A stretch of DNA of 64,000 bases from Paenibacillus albidus. Its GTDB lineage: Bacteria > Bacillota > Bacilli > Paenibacillales > Paenibacillaceae. The stretch covers positions 1 through 64,000 of the forward strand of contig NZ_BMKR01000016.1 of assembly GCF_014644435.1 (NCBI RefSeq), written 5' to 3'. Under the pieces are notes generated by a model. That model was not told where the DNA came from and made no database searches. It was given only the letters and a program-made list of their open reading frames with translations. Below are positions 18,428 to 25,828 of the stretch, piece by piece. Both the position numbers and the translations under genes were made by a program. Each line of letters opens with the position of its first letter. The first letter of the stretch is position 1.

Positions 18428-19435
18428 GTGACTAAACCTAAGCTATTCATTGGATCTTCCAGAGAATCCATCCGTTATGCCAGAGCCATACACGAACAGC
18501 TGAAATGGGATGCTGAGGTGCATCCCTGGTACGCAGGCGCTTTTCACGCGAATGAATATACGATGGAGGCGCTGGAGCGGAATCTGGATGAAAGTGATTT
18601 TGCCGTATTTGTGTTCTCGCCGGATGATGTGGCCAGGATTCGCGGCAAATATTACTATGTAACCCGGGATAATACCCAATTCGAAATGGGCTTGTTCTGG
18701 GGCAGATTGCGCCGCAGCCGGGTATTCTGTCTGCTGCCGGATCAAGTGACGGTCCGGGACGACCTGATTCCCGGCGAGAACATCGAAGCGTATCATCTGT
18801 TATCCGATTTGACGGGGCTTACTCCGCTTACCTATGAACTGTCCCATAATAATAAGACGGCGGCTGTGGATGTCAGCTGTGGCAAGATTATTGACAGCAT
18901 TCATGAGCACGGCAGCTTCCGTGACCCGGTCAGGGAGATCGGACAGCTGAAGCAGGAACTTAGGCGCAAAGAAAGTATCCTTCATTTTTTTTGGCAATAT
19001 AATAGTTATATCACGGTGCCGCAAGATAAGGAACGGTACGGCGCGCTCAGCGAAGCCATCCGGAATTCATTTCTGCCTCCCGAACACTGCCGCGTGATAG
19101 GTGCAGCCCTTTGGCAGGCGCAGGAGGATGAAGGTCTGGTGCACGTAGGAGGCAATGTCGGGCGCGGCCATTCCTACCCGTTTGCCATGAAGGGCAATCC
19201 CGGCAAACGGCCCAGTGTGGTGGAGGCATTTCTAACGAGTGAATGGACTTTTTTTCAGCGCACCGAAGTTGCCGAGGTATATATCCTGTGCTATCCTTTA
19301 GGTAAGAGGCATGTCCTGTCGGTCCACTTTTCGGGAACTGACGGATTGTCACTGGAGGATCTGGCGGCGGTTGTCGAGCATAACCGGGACTTATTCCGTA
19401 CCATCAATCATTTGGTAGGAGGGGATTCAGCATGA
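18428..19435 (+). CDS. TIR-like (CAP12/COG4271-type) protein with possible GAF-like C-terminus
   Basis: 335 residues. The first 140 match the TIR-like family described as predicted nucleotide-binding proteins (PF10137, COG4271, the CAP12 effector type). Motifs: KLFIGSSRES at 5-14, VFVFSPDDVARIRG at about 60-73, and RDNTQFEMGLFWGRL at 80-94, where Glu86 is in the position of the catalytic NAD-cleaving Glu of TIR domains, then GLTPLTYE. A coiled linker (about 170-185) leads to about 145 residues that look GAF-like, with VIGAALW, VHVGGNVGRG and VYILCYPLGKRHVL strands and a final helix. This second assignment is tentative. GTG start with AAAGGAG. It is coupled by ATGA overlap to a small gene, and no cyclic-nucleotide synthase gene lies nearby. 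Related TIR-like proteins act as defence effectors; that role here is inference. Confidence 0.8.
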   Translation: MTKPKLFIGSSRESIRYARAIHEQLKWDAEVHPWYAGAFHANEYTMEALERNLDESDFAVFVFSPDDVARIRGKYYYVTRDNTQFEMGLFWGRLRRSRVFCLLPDQVTVRDDLIPGENIEAYHLLSDLTGLTPLTYELSHNNKTAAVDVSCGKIIDSIHEHGSFRDPVREIGQLKQELRRKESILHFFWQYNSYITVPQDKERYGALSEAIRNSFLPPEHCRVIGAALWQAQEDEGLVHVGGNVGRGHSYPFAMKGNPGKRPSVVEAFLTSEWTFFQRTEVAEVYILCYPLGKRHVLSVHFSGTDGLSLEDLAAVVEHNRDLFRTINHLVGGDSA

Positions 19436-19668
19436 AGAATATCAAAGGCGTTATTCATCTATCCGGTGCTGTTCGCCGAGCTGCAGGTGGTCATGGCGGA
19501 GGAAGCAACGAGGACAGAAGCCGATCCAAACGCAAGGCCGGCACCAGCCATCCGGCCCAGCCATCAGGGGCGAAGGTCTACACGGCACCATCGCTGGAAG
19601 GCGGAGACGAAGAATACAAGAAATTAATCAGCGGGAAGGTAGACAACAACAAACCTTCTTTTGCCTAA
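19432..19668 (+). CDS. Small hypothetical protein coupled to the TIR-like gene
   Basis: 78 residues, not recognised. The start overlaps the TIR-like stop (ATGA) and has a very strong TAGGAGGGG site, so real translation is likely. The N-terminus is basic and Gly-rich (VRRAAGGHGGGSN, RSRSKRKAG); the C-terminus is acidic then polar (SLEGGDEEYKKLISG), ending KPSFA. There is no membrane segment or signal peptide, and it looks largely disordered. It is followed at once by a strong terminator, so the two genes form a closed unit. Possible roles are an inhibitor, activator or substrate of the TIR-like protein; none can be decided from sequence. Confidence 0.72.
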   Translation: MKNIKGVIHLSGAVRRAAGGHGGGSNEDRSRSKRKAGTSHPAQPSGAKVYTAPSLEGGDEEYKKLISGKVDNNKPSFA

Positions 19669-19674
19669 ATAGAC

Positions 19675-19717
19675 AAGGGGTCCTCCAAGCCGATGGCTGA
19701 AGGACCCCTTTTTTTGC
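19675..19717 (+). terminator. Terminator of the TIR-like cassette
   Basis: AAGGGGTCCT (19675-19684) pairs with AGGACCCCTT (19701-19710), with inner AGCC/GGCT pairing and a run of seven T. It separates the cassette from the convergent monooxygenase gene. Confidence 0.9.
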
Positions 19718-19737
19718 AAGCGGGTAAAGATAAGAGC

Positions 19738-20838
19738 TTATTGCGGGATAGAGGTGCTGCCGGTTCTGGCGGCAATCTCCCGCCGCACCACGGGCGCGAC
19801 CTCCGTTGCCAGCAATTCAATCGCGGCTGCCACCTTCGAGAAGGGCAGGCCTCCGATGTCCAGTTGGATCATGAAGCGGCTATGGCCAAACAACTCGTAT
19901 TGGTACAGGATCTTCTCGATAATCTGCTCCGGGCTGCCGACGGCCAAGGTGTTATCCGGCGCAGCAGCTCCCGCAAATTCGCTGCGGGTGACCCGGTATT
20001 CCTGTCCGGGCTTTGGACTGATCGAATTGCGGTAGCTGCAGTAATAAGGATAGTATTCATCGAGCGCCTGCTGCGGAGTTTTGGCGATATAGCCGTGACT
20101 TGTGACGGCGATCTTCAGCGCGTCGGCGGAATGGCCTGCTTCAAGGCCTGCACGCCGATAGGTTTCGGCAAGTGCCCGGAAGGGCCACGGGTCGCCGTTC
20201 AGAATAGCGATGGCCATACCGGTGCCAAGGGTTCCGGCTTTCTCGGCGCTTTCGGGTGAACCGCCTACGCCGATCCAGAGCGGAAGCTTGTGCTGGAGGG
20301 GCCGCGGTGCAATCTCGGCGTTCTTCAAGGCAGAGCGGAACGACCCGCTCCAGTTCATGACCTCATGCTGGTTCAGCTCCAGCAGCAAATGGATATTCTC
20401 CTCGAAAAGGCGGTGATAGTCCTCCAGTTCATACCCGAATAAAGGAAAAGACTCCACAAAAGCGCCGCGTCCGGACATGATCTCGGCTCGTCCATCCGAC
20501 AACAGATCCAGGGTGGCGAAATCCTCAAAGACCCGCACGGGATCAATTGTGCTCAGTACGGTTGTGGCGCTGGTCAGCTTGATCCTGCGGGTGACCTGTG
20601 AGATTGCCGCCAGGACAACCGGTACCGAAGAGATCACAAAATCGAGCCGGTGATGTTCACCGACGCCGAACACATCCAGCCCGGCTTCATCCGCCAGCTT
20701 GGCTGCAGCAATGACTTCATCCAGACGCTGCTTGGGACTGATCTTTTGCCCGGTATGGCAATCGGGTACGATGTCTCCAAGTGTATAGATCCCGAATTCA
20801 AATTCTGGTGTTGCGCCTTGATTGACTTCCTTATTCAT
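19738..20838 (-). CDS. LLM-class flavin-dependent oxidoreductase
   Basis: 366 residues of the bacterial luciferase-like monooxygenase superfamily (TIM barrel using reduced FMN or F420). Recognisable blocks are GEHHRLDF at about 60-67, SSVPVVLAAI, a TTVLSTIDPVRVFEDFATLD stretch, SGRGAFVESFPLFG and the late LWIGVGGSPESAEKAG. These fit the group of Bacillales LLM proteins annotated only as oxidoreductases. TGAGGAG precedes the ATG. It stands alone on the minus strand, and no partner flavin reductase is adjacent. The substrate is unknown. Confidence 0.9.
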   Translation of the reverse strand: MNKEVNQGATPEFEFGIYTLGDIVPDCHTGQKISPKQRLDEVIAAAKLADEAGLDVFGVGEHHRLDFVISSVPVVLAAISQVTRRIKLTSATTVLSTIDPVRVFEDFATLDLLSDGRAEIMSGRGAFVESFPLFGYELEDYHRLFEENIHLLLELNQHEVMNWSGSFRSALKNAEIAPRPLQHKLPLWIGVGGSPESAEKAGTLGTGMAIAILNGDPWPFRALAETYRRAGLEAGHSADALKIAVTSHGYIAKTPQQALDEYYPYYCSYRNSISPKPGQEYRVTRSEFAGAAAPDNTLAVGSPEQIIEKILYQYELFGHSRFMIQLDIGGLPFSKVAAAIELLATEVAPVVRREIAARTGSTSIPQ

Positions 20839-21010
20839 CTACATAACTCCTCATTATTTATATTGTTCATGTATTCATACGGCAGGGCCGTCGTGTTAGA
20901 ATTAGGACATTAGTATAGCATATCAACTTACAAAATGTAAGTTCATGAGCAAATGTTTATATTTTGTCACTTGTATACTGCCAGGTGTGCGGCGAAGGGA
21001 GCTTATCACT

Positions 21011-21949
21011 ATGTCATCTTCGAGCAGTAAACCTATCTATGTAGAAATCTTGATAAAGGCCGGGATGCAGGAGCTGTGGGACAAAACCCAGGACCCCCGG
21101 CAGCATGAGCAGTGGGATCTGAGATTCTCCCGCATAGAATATCTTCCCCGCACCGGGGCCGATGCGCCCCAGCGTTTCCGCTACAGCACCAAGATCGGCT
21201 TTGGGCTGAGTATCTCCGGGGAGGGGGAAACCTCCGGCCGGCTTTTGAACGAACAGGAACGGATCTCTTCGCTGAAATTTGGCTCAGAGCAGCAGATTTC
21301 ACTGATTAGCGTCGGCAGCGGGTACTGGAAATATGTACAGGAGACGGAAGGGGTCCGCTTTCTGACGCTGTACAACTACAAAACACGGTTTGGCCGGGCA
21401 GGCCAATGGCTGGATCGGGTCTGTTTCCGGCCCTTGATGGGCTGGGCTACCGCCTGGAGCTTCGACTGCCTGCGGCTGTGGCTGGAACGTCAGATTCCTC
21501 CTGCGGAGTCGCTGCGCAAAAGCCTGACCCATGCCCTGTCCACCTTGCTGCTGGCTATGATCTGGATCTACCAGGGGCTGGTGCCGAAGCTGCTCGTGCC
21601 GGATAGCGGAGAGATGGAGATGCTGCGCGGCATACCGGTTCTGCAAGGTTATGAGCAGATAGTGCTGACGGGAATTGGGGTGGGCGAGATCCTGTTCGGT
21701 TTAGCTCACCTGTTATGGAACAGGCACAAGTGGCTATACCTGCTGAACATCATCGGGCTGCTGGTGCTGGGGTTTGGGGCGATAAGCAACGCCAGTGTGT
21801 ATGTAGCCCCCTTTAATCCCGTTTCCCTGAACCTGGCGATGATCGGGCTGGCAGTAACTGCTATGCTGTCGCTGCAGAATCTGCCAAGCGCGCGGGCCTG
21901 CATCCGGGTGAAAGGCTCTTCAGCAGCTGAAAGGAGGGAATCCACATGA
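21011..21949 (+). CDS. SRPBCC-like domain fused to a DoxX-like membrane domain
   Basis: 312 residues. The first 150 or so look like an SRPBCC (START/Bet v1-like) fold: IYVEILIKAGMQELWDKTQ, QHEQWDLRFSRIEYL and LTLYNYKTRFGRAGQWLD. The region from about 185 holds four hydrophobic segments resembling the DoxX-like family. The start is chosen at 21011 for GAAGGGAG upstream; the frame extends 22 codons further. The stop overlaps the DUF4166 gene start by four bases (ATGA), so the two act together. It may bind a hydrophobic ligand at the membrane; this is inference. Confidence 0.75.
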   Translation: MSSSSSKPIYVEILIKAGMQELWDKTQDPRQHEQWDLRFSRIEYLPRTGADAPQRFRYSTKIGFGLSISGEGETSGRLLNEQERISSLKFGSEQQISLISVGSGYWKYVQETEGVRFLTLYNYKTRFGRAGQWLDRVCFRPLMGWATAWSFDCLRLWLERQIPPAESLRKSLTHALSTLLLAMIWIYQGLVPKLLVPDSGEMEMLRGIPVLQGYEQIVLTGIGVGEILFGLAHLLWNRHKWLYLLNIIGLLVLGFGAISNASVYVAPFNPVSLNLAMIGLAVTAMLSLQNLPSARACIRVKGSSAAERREST

Positions 21950-22626
21950 CTTCAATCTATAAGCGGGTATTAGGCGCAGATTTCTCCAGGCTACATCCCA
22001 TGATCCAGCAGAGGTTCGGTTTTGACAGCACGGACGGCGTGGCTTCGGTCGGCACCGGTATCATGGAACGGGTGTGGTACGGCAGAGCGTACACACTTCC
22101 GTTTCTGTACCTCGGGACCTGGCGGAATATCATGTTTCCCGAACGTGGAGAGAATGTGCCGTTCACCATCCATAACTATGCTTACCGGGATCATTTGAAC
22201 CGGGAGACCGTGACCTGGATTCGCGAATACCATTTTGGTGGACGAAAAAGACGTTTCGATGCCACGATGATCTACAGTGAGCAGCGGCAGAAGATTGTGG
22301 ATTACTTGGGTACCCACCAGCATCTGGCTGTGGACATTGATATGTCCGTAACCGGCCAAGGCGGTATCCGGCTGCGGTCAGGCGAGCAGCGTTTCTATGA
22401 AGGCCGGGTAGCATTCCGCTTTCCGATGGCCTTTTCCGGCATTGCCGATGTTCACGAATGGTATGATGAGAAGCTGCAAATGTTCCGAATCCAAGTAGCC
22501 GTCACCAACACATTCTGGGGCCCCCTGTTTGGGTATGAGGGGCGTTTCCATGCCGCTTATCCAGAGGTTCAGGCCGGAGATATCCCGGCTTATGTGAAGC
22601 CGGTTCGCGAGGAGCGGCGGGAATAA
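21946..22626 (+). CDS. DUF4166 domain protein
   Basis: 226 residues, soluble, with the DUF4166 pattern: VLGADFSRLHPMIQQRFG near the start, NIMFPERGENVPFTI, RETVTWIREYHF and a C-terminal WGPLFGYEGRF. Translationally coupled to the SRPBCC/DoxX-like gene through an ATGA overlap with GAAAGGAGGG upstream. The family function is not established. Pairing with an SRPBCC-like membrane protein suggests a shared role in lipid or envelope chemistry, which is inference only. Confidence 0.8.
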   Translation: MTSIYKRVLGADFSRLHPMIQQRFGFDSTDGVASVGTGIMERVWYGRAYTLPFLYLGTWRNIMFPERGENVPFTIHNYAYRDHLNRETVTWIREYHFGGRKRRFDATMIYSEQRQKIVDYLGTHQHLAVDIDMSVTGQGGIRLRSGEQRFYEGRVAFRFPMAFSGIADVHEWYDEKLQMFRIQVAVTNTFWGPLFGYEGRFHAAYPEVQAGDIPAYVKPVREERRE

Positions 22627-22818
22627 GCCGGTGGACTTGGACACTCAAAGTGGAGCTTCGCGAACGAAACGTTGTTTGGGTCGCTCTTGTCCCCAGATTT
22701 TATTTATTCTCCTTAGCGTGAAAATCCGGGAGGGAGGCGACCGCTACCGCTTTTCCGCGGGTCGTTCCGTCCTCCTCTTCATTGTAGATACCCTAGAAGT
22801 CAGTAAAGCTCTTGGCGG

Positions 22819-23021
22819 CTTGCCTTCCAACTGGGCTTTTTTCGCAAGAACCGGATATCCAAAGGCAATTTTGCCTTCCAACCGGGCTTTTTTCGCTAGA
22901 ACCGCGTATTCAAAGGCAATTTTGCCTTTCAACCGGGCTTTTGCCACTATAGTGACATATTCAAAGGCAATTTTGCCTTTCAATCGGGCTTTTATCACTA
23001 TAGTGGCATATTCAAAGGCAT
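22819..23021. repeat. Tandem repeat array, family B (four units, 51-bp period)
   Basis: TGCCTT motifs at 22821, 22872, 22923 and 22974 are spaced exactly 51 bp. Units run from TTGCCTTYCAAYYGGGCTTTT through a variable middle to TATTCAAAGGCAA. Unit junctions form AAAGGCAA-TT-TTGCCTTT, a perfect 8-bp inverted repeat with a 2-nt loop. The middle of the last two units carries CACTATAGTG, a perfect palindrome. Both strands stay open as 17-residue repeats; these ORFs have no ribosome site or domain and are regarded as spurious. The array fills most of the 550-bp gap between 22627 and 23177. The rest of that gap has no gene I can support. Confidence 0.92.
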
Positions 23022-23177
23022 AGTCCTGATAGAGTTTTTTGAGGTGGGTTTGCATATAAGTTGAAGTACCAAGCGCTATACTTAATAAGTATGAATGTGA
23101 AACATGATTACTCTTCTGACCACGCACAATTCTATAACCCATTTACTCCTTTAATCTCGCGTAGAGGTAACCACGCC

Positions 23178-23852
23178 TTACAATACACCGTTCATTCCAC
23201 CAAATATCCGGCCAAAAACATTAAAACCTATCATGATAAGAGATAATATAATGGCTATTGGTAGAATAACTATAAATTGCATTTTGTTTTTCGGAATGGT
23301 AAGCAACAAAACAACGGTCATGATTAGATATATCCCCATAAGCAATGGAACTAAATAGTAATGATGGTGAATGGGTAAGTAAGCGTTACGTAATTCAAAC
23401 CCTTCTGACAGCAATACTGTGACTGGAAGGGCCGAAACCATACTAGAAAACAATCCGCTGCCACGCGCATACCACATAATATAAGCACAAACAGGAGAAA
23501 CCGCCGCGCATATACTCCAAAACACAATTTCTCTTTCCGGGAAAAAATGTAGCACAAACGTTGTGTAAAGATAATAAACGGTAAGCATCGACCCAAAAAA
23601 GGCGAATATTTTTGCAGCCGCTAATTTGGGGGAATAGCTGAAAACAGATAAAAGTGTTGCAACAAATACCCATATCCCCAGCCGTCCACCGATGTCGTCC
23701 AAGATGGGGTTGATATTCGGATTATCCACAAGTTTTGCTGCTAAACCCAAAATAACTCCGGTAATCATTGCATTTACTATTGAAAAAACTTTTTGATTGG
23801 TAGTTGATTTGTTCTCAACTCTAATCTGATTTAATTTGTTATATATCCCCAT
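23178..23852 (-). CDS. Hypothetical integral membrane protein
   Basis: 224 residues with six or seven predicted membrane segments after a polar N-terminus of about 22 residues. The ATG is preceded by TTGGAGGGG, so it is probably expressed. Base composition is clearly more AT-rich than neighbours, and the gene sits between a repeat array and a decayed region, so it may have been acquired. I recognise no family. The C-terminus ends in a Gly-rich FNVFGRIFGGMNGVL stretch. Confidence 0.72.
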   Translation of the reverse strand: MGIYNKLNQIRVENKSTTNQKVFSIVNAMITGVILGLAAKLVDNPNINPILDDIGGRLGIWVFVATLLSVFSYSPKLAAAKIFAFFGSMLTVYYLYTTFVLHFFPEREIVFWSICAAVSPVCAYIMWYARGSGLFSSMVSALPVTVLLSEGFELRNAYLPIHHHYYLVPLLMGIYLIMTVVLLLTIPKNKMQFIVILPIAIILSLIMIGFNVFGRIFGGMNGVL

Positions 23853-24404
23853 TGTACCCCTCCAATAAGTTCAGCTGGGTTCGCTTCGAAGCCTGCGTTG
23901 CAGGTGATTATGCCAAAGTTTATACCACCTACCGCACAGGTTTCAAGGAAATGTTCACGGTAAGCAAAGTATTATCCCCAGCCATAGCCGCTGAACATGT
24001 TGCCTTGTCGGTCAGGAAAACGCTGCTCCAGCCGGCATGACCACCGTTTCGATGAAAATTAATAGCATGAAACTGAATATTAATGGAATCATAACTACTA
24101 TGGATACATCACCCTTCATCCGGACGGTATGACTTACATCCCGCTGCGTTACCTGGGAGAACACTTGTAGCTTGAGCATGGAATATGGGAATATATCCAT
24201 AGCATCGAAGGATTGGGACACCGGTGGGAATGAAGCCGGAGGGCCCCAATCTTTTGTTCATATTTAACAAATGGATGAAATTTTGTGTGTACGAAGTCTG
24301 TAGAAGATATTATACTAAGTTAACGAACCGTTATTTCAGCAGGCGGAGCGTCTCCCCTAGTTAGTAGTATATAGAACAGTGAATATAATGCTGGAGGAAG
24401 ATGA
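23853..24404. other. Gene-free, partly decayed region
   Basis: There is no intact gene in these 552 bases. A stalk-domain fragment lies at 24053-24240. The stretch 23880-24040 is open on the plus strand with coding-like composition but lacks a start signal and a recognisable domain. A possible promoter for the DUF2294 gene lies near 24282-24320 (TTGTGT ... TATTAT). Confidence 0.5.
24053..24240 (+). pseudogene. Remnant of a copper-amine-oxidase-like (stalk) N-terminal domain
   Basis: Translation gives KLNINGIITTMDTSPFIR, then after a one-base frame change DGMTYIPLRYLGEHL and a stop, then a degraded tail. This is the usual pattern of the stalk domain (a beta strand with NG, then DG-TY-PLR). 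One frameshift and at least one stop codon break the frame, and no downstream enzyme domain remains. It is a short decayed piece of a secreted stalk-domain protein. Confidence 0.6.
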
Positions 24405-25079
24405 ATGAGCACTACTGAACTTACAAGCCAGCTTTCCAGTTACACGGGAAGACTGCTACGGGAACGTTTTGGGAAAGGTCCTGAGTCGATCTATGCTTCG
24501 ATTGGACAGCAATGTATCGCTCTGCACATCCGTAATTTTATCGGACCTGTGGAGAGATTCCTGTTGAATAAAGAAGAAGAGCAGGCCTTCCGCTACACGC
24601 GCGAGCTGCTGATGAAGTCGCTGCTTCCCGAGTTGTCAGCCTATTTGAAGGACGAGATGTCCATCGAGGTTGGCGAGCTTTTTTATGATTGGGGCATTCA
24701 CAATGCCTCGGGTATGATCGTTGCACTGATTAAGGCCGAGGGAGTAGAGGTCGATGATTATGTGGGACGGGAAGAGGTTCATGCCCAGATTAATGAAGTA
24801 AGCAGGAAGGTGCAGAAAGAACCGGAATTTACAGATTCCTGGTGGCTGAATCCGCGCACCCTGATTATTAAACGTGAAGGCATTCTGATTCCGCTGGAGA
24901 AAGAGCTGATTGCTCTGGGGTATGAGAATACTTTGAAGACGACAAAAAGAAAGATGGAGAAGCGATACCTGGAAGATACAACTACCATTGCCCCGATGCT
25001 TCGCAAAGAGCTCTCCGACATTTATGTCGATTGGGACTTTGATAAAGATACTAGCGTAATAGCGTATACTTTTCTATAA
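24405..25079 (+). CDS. DUF2294-type protein with two tandem copies of the domain
   Basis: 224 residues, soluble. The N-terminal half has the DUF2294 pattern: an opening helix, RERFGKGPESIYASIGQQC, then a long helix and a YDWGIHNASGMIVAL strand. The C-terminal half repeats the theme more loosely and ends IYVDWDFDKDTSVIAYTFL, matching the end of the first half. So it looks like an internal duplication. CTGGAGGAAG precedes the ATG, and a strong terminator follows. The family function is not established. Confidence 0.75.
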   Translation: MSTTELTSQLSSYTGRLLRERFGKGPESIYASIGQQCIALHIRNFIGPVERFLLNKEEEQAFRYTRELLMKSLLPELSAYLKDEMSIEVGELFYDWGIHNASGMIVALIKAEGVEVDDYVGREEVHAQINEVSRKVQKEPEFTDSWWLNPRTLIIKREGILIPLEKELIALGYENTLKTTKRKMEKRYLEDTTTIAPMLRKELSDIYVDWDFDKDTSVIAYTFL

Positions 25080-25129
25080 CAGTATAGATGAGGTGGAAAT
25101 GAGTCGGACATGATGATGCGCCGAACATA

Positions 25130-25169
25130 AGCCGAAGAAAGGGGGAAGCTCCCCTTTCTTCGGCTTTTT
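25130..25169 (+). terminator. Terminator after the DUF2294 gene
   Basis: AGCCGAAGAAAGGGG (25130-25144) pairs perfectly with CCCCTTTCTTCGGCT (25151-25165), followed by a T run. Confidence 0.92.
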
Positions 25170-25223
25170 CATTTTTGCACATAGGTTTAGCGTGATCGGG
25201 GGATTGTAAGGAGGATTGATTAA

Positions 25224-25607
25224 ATGGAGGGATACAACAAGGCGGTGTTATATGTTGAAGACAACCCGCTGAACATGGCACTCATGCATCATATCTTCAA
25301 GAAAAATCTGTCCTCGGTACAATTGCTGAAAGCGGAGACGGCAGAACAGGGCCTGGAAATTGCTGCGCGGGAGCAACCGGATCTGATTATTCTGGATATT
25401 GGCCTTCCCGGCCTGAATGGATATGAGGCAATGGAATATTTGCAAAGCAATGAAGACACGCGTCATATTCCGGTGCTGGCTACCAGCGCGTTTGCACAGG
25501 CCTCGGATATGGAAAGGGCCAGCTCGGCCGGCTTTGCCGATTATATTACCAAACCGTTTCAAGTGAAAACCATCACGGATTCCGTCAAAAAACTGCTGGG
25601 CGGCTAA
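25224..25607 (+). CDS. Stand-alone receiver (DivK/CheY-like) response regulator
   Basis: 127 residues forming one receiver domain. The acidic pair is in YVEDNPLN (about 10-17), phospho-acceptor Asp58 is in ILDIGLPG, Thr/Ser is in LATSAFA and Lys is in ITKPFQV. There is no output domain, so it should act by protein contact. The ribosome site is AGGAGG with good spacing. It lies 220 bp upstream of a hybrid kinase on the same strand and is its likely phospho-relay or output partner. Confidence 0.92.
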   Translation: MEGYNKAVLYVEDNPLNMALMHHIFKKNLSSVQLLKAETAEQGLEIAAREQPDLIILDIGLPGLNGYEAMEYLQSNEDTRHIPVLATSAFAQASDMERASSAGFADYITKPFQVKTITDSVKKLLGG

Positions 25608-25828
25608 AGCGATTCTTTCCGGATGGAACCGGGTAAAAGATTCAAGCAGCACTCTGGGGGGAGAGGCTCTGTTTGACAGCGGGGTCCAAGTGGACAAAGG
25701 CCTGGCTGCAGTTGCTGAAATGTCTGATAATGTCTGATATTGTATTTGACTTTAGCCCAAATATACCAGATATTATTATTAAGAATTTTAAATATCAGTT
25801 AAGTTCCAGAGACTTTTAATTTCCACAA

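Noticed and set aside
18428..19668. A complete CBASS or Pycsar operon
   Set aside because: The effector-like TIR protein is present, but no cyclic-nucleotide synthase or other associated gene lies within the neighbouring 10 kb.
22631..23142. Long open frames on both strands over the family B array
   Set aside because: Same reason: 51-bp units keep frames open. No start signals are seen and the products are pure 17-residue repeats.
23852..24040. 62-codon plus-strand frame
   Set aside because: It begins within the start codon of the opposite-strand membrane gene and has no ribosome site or family; treated as part of the decayed region.
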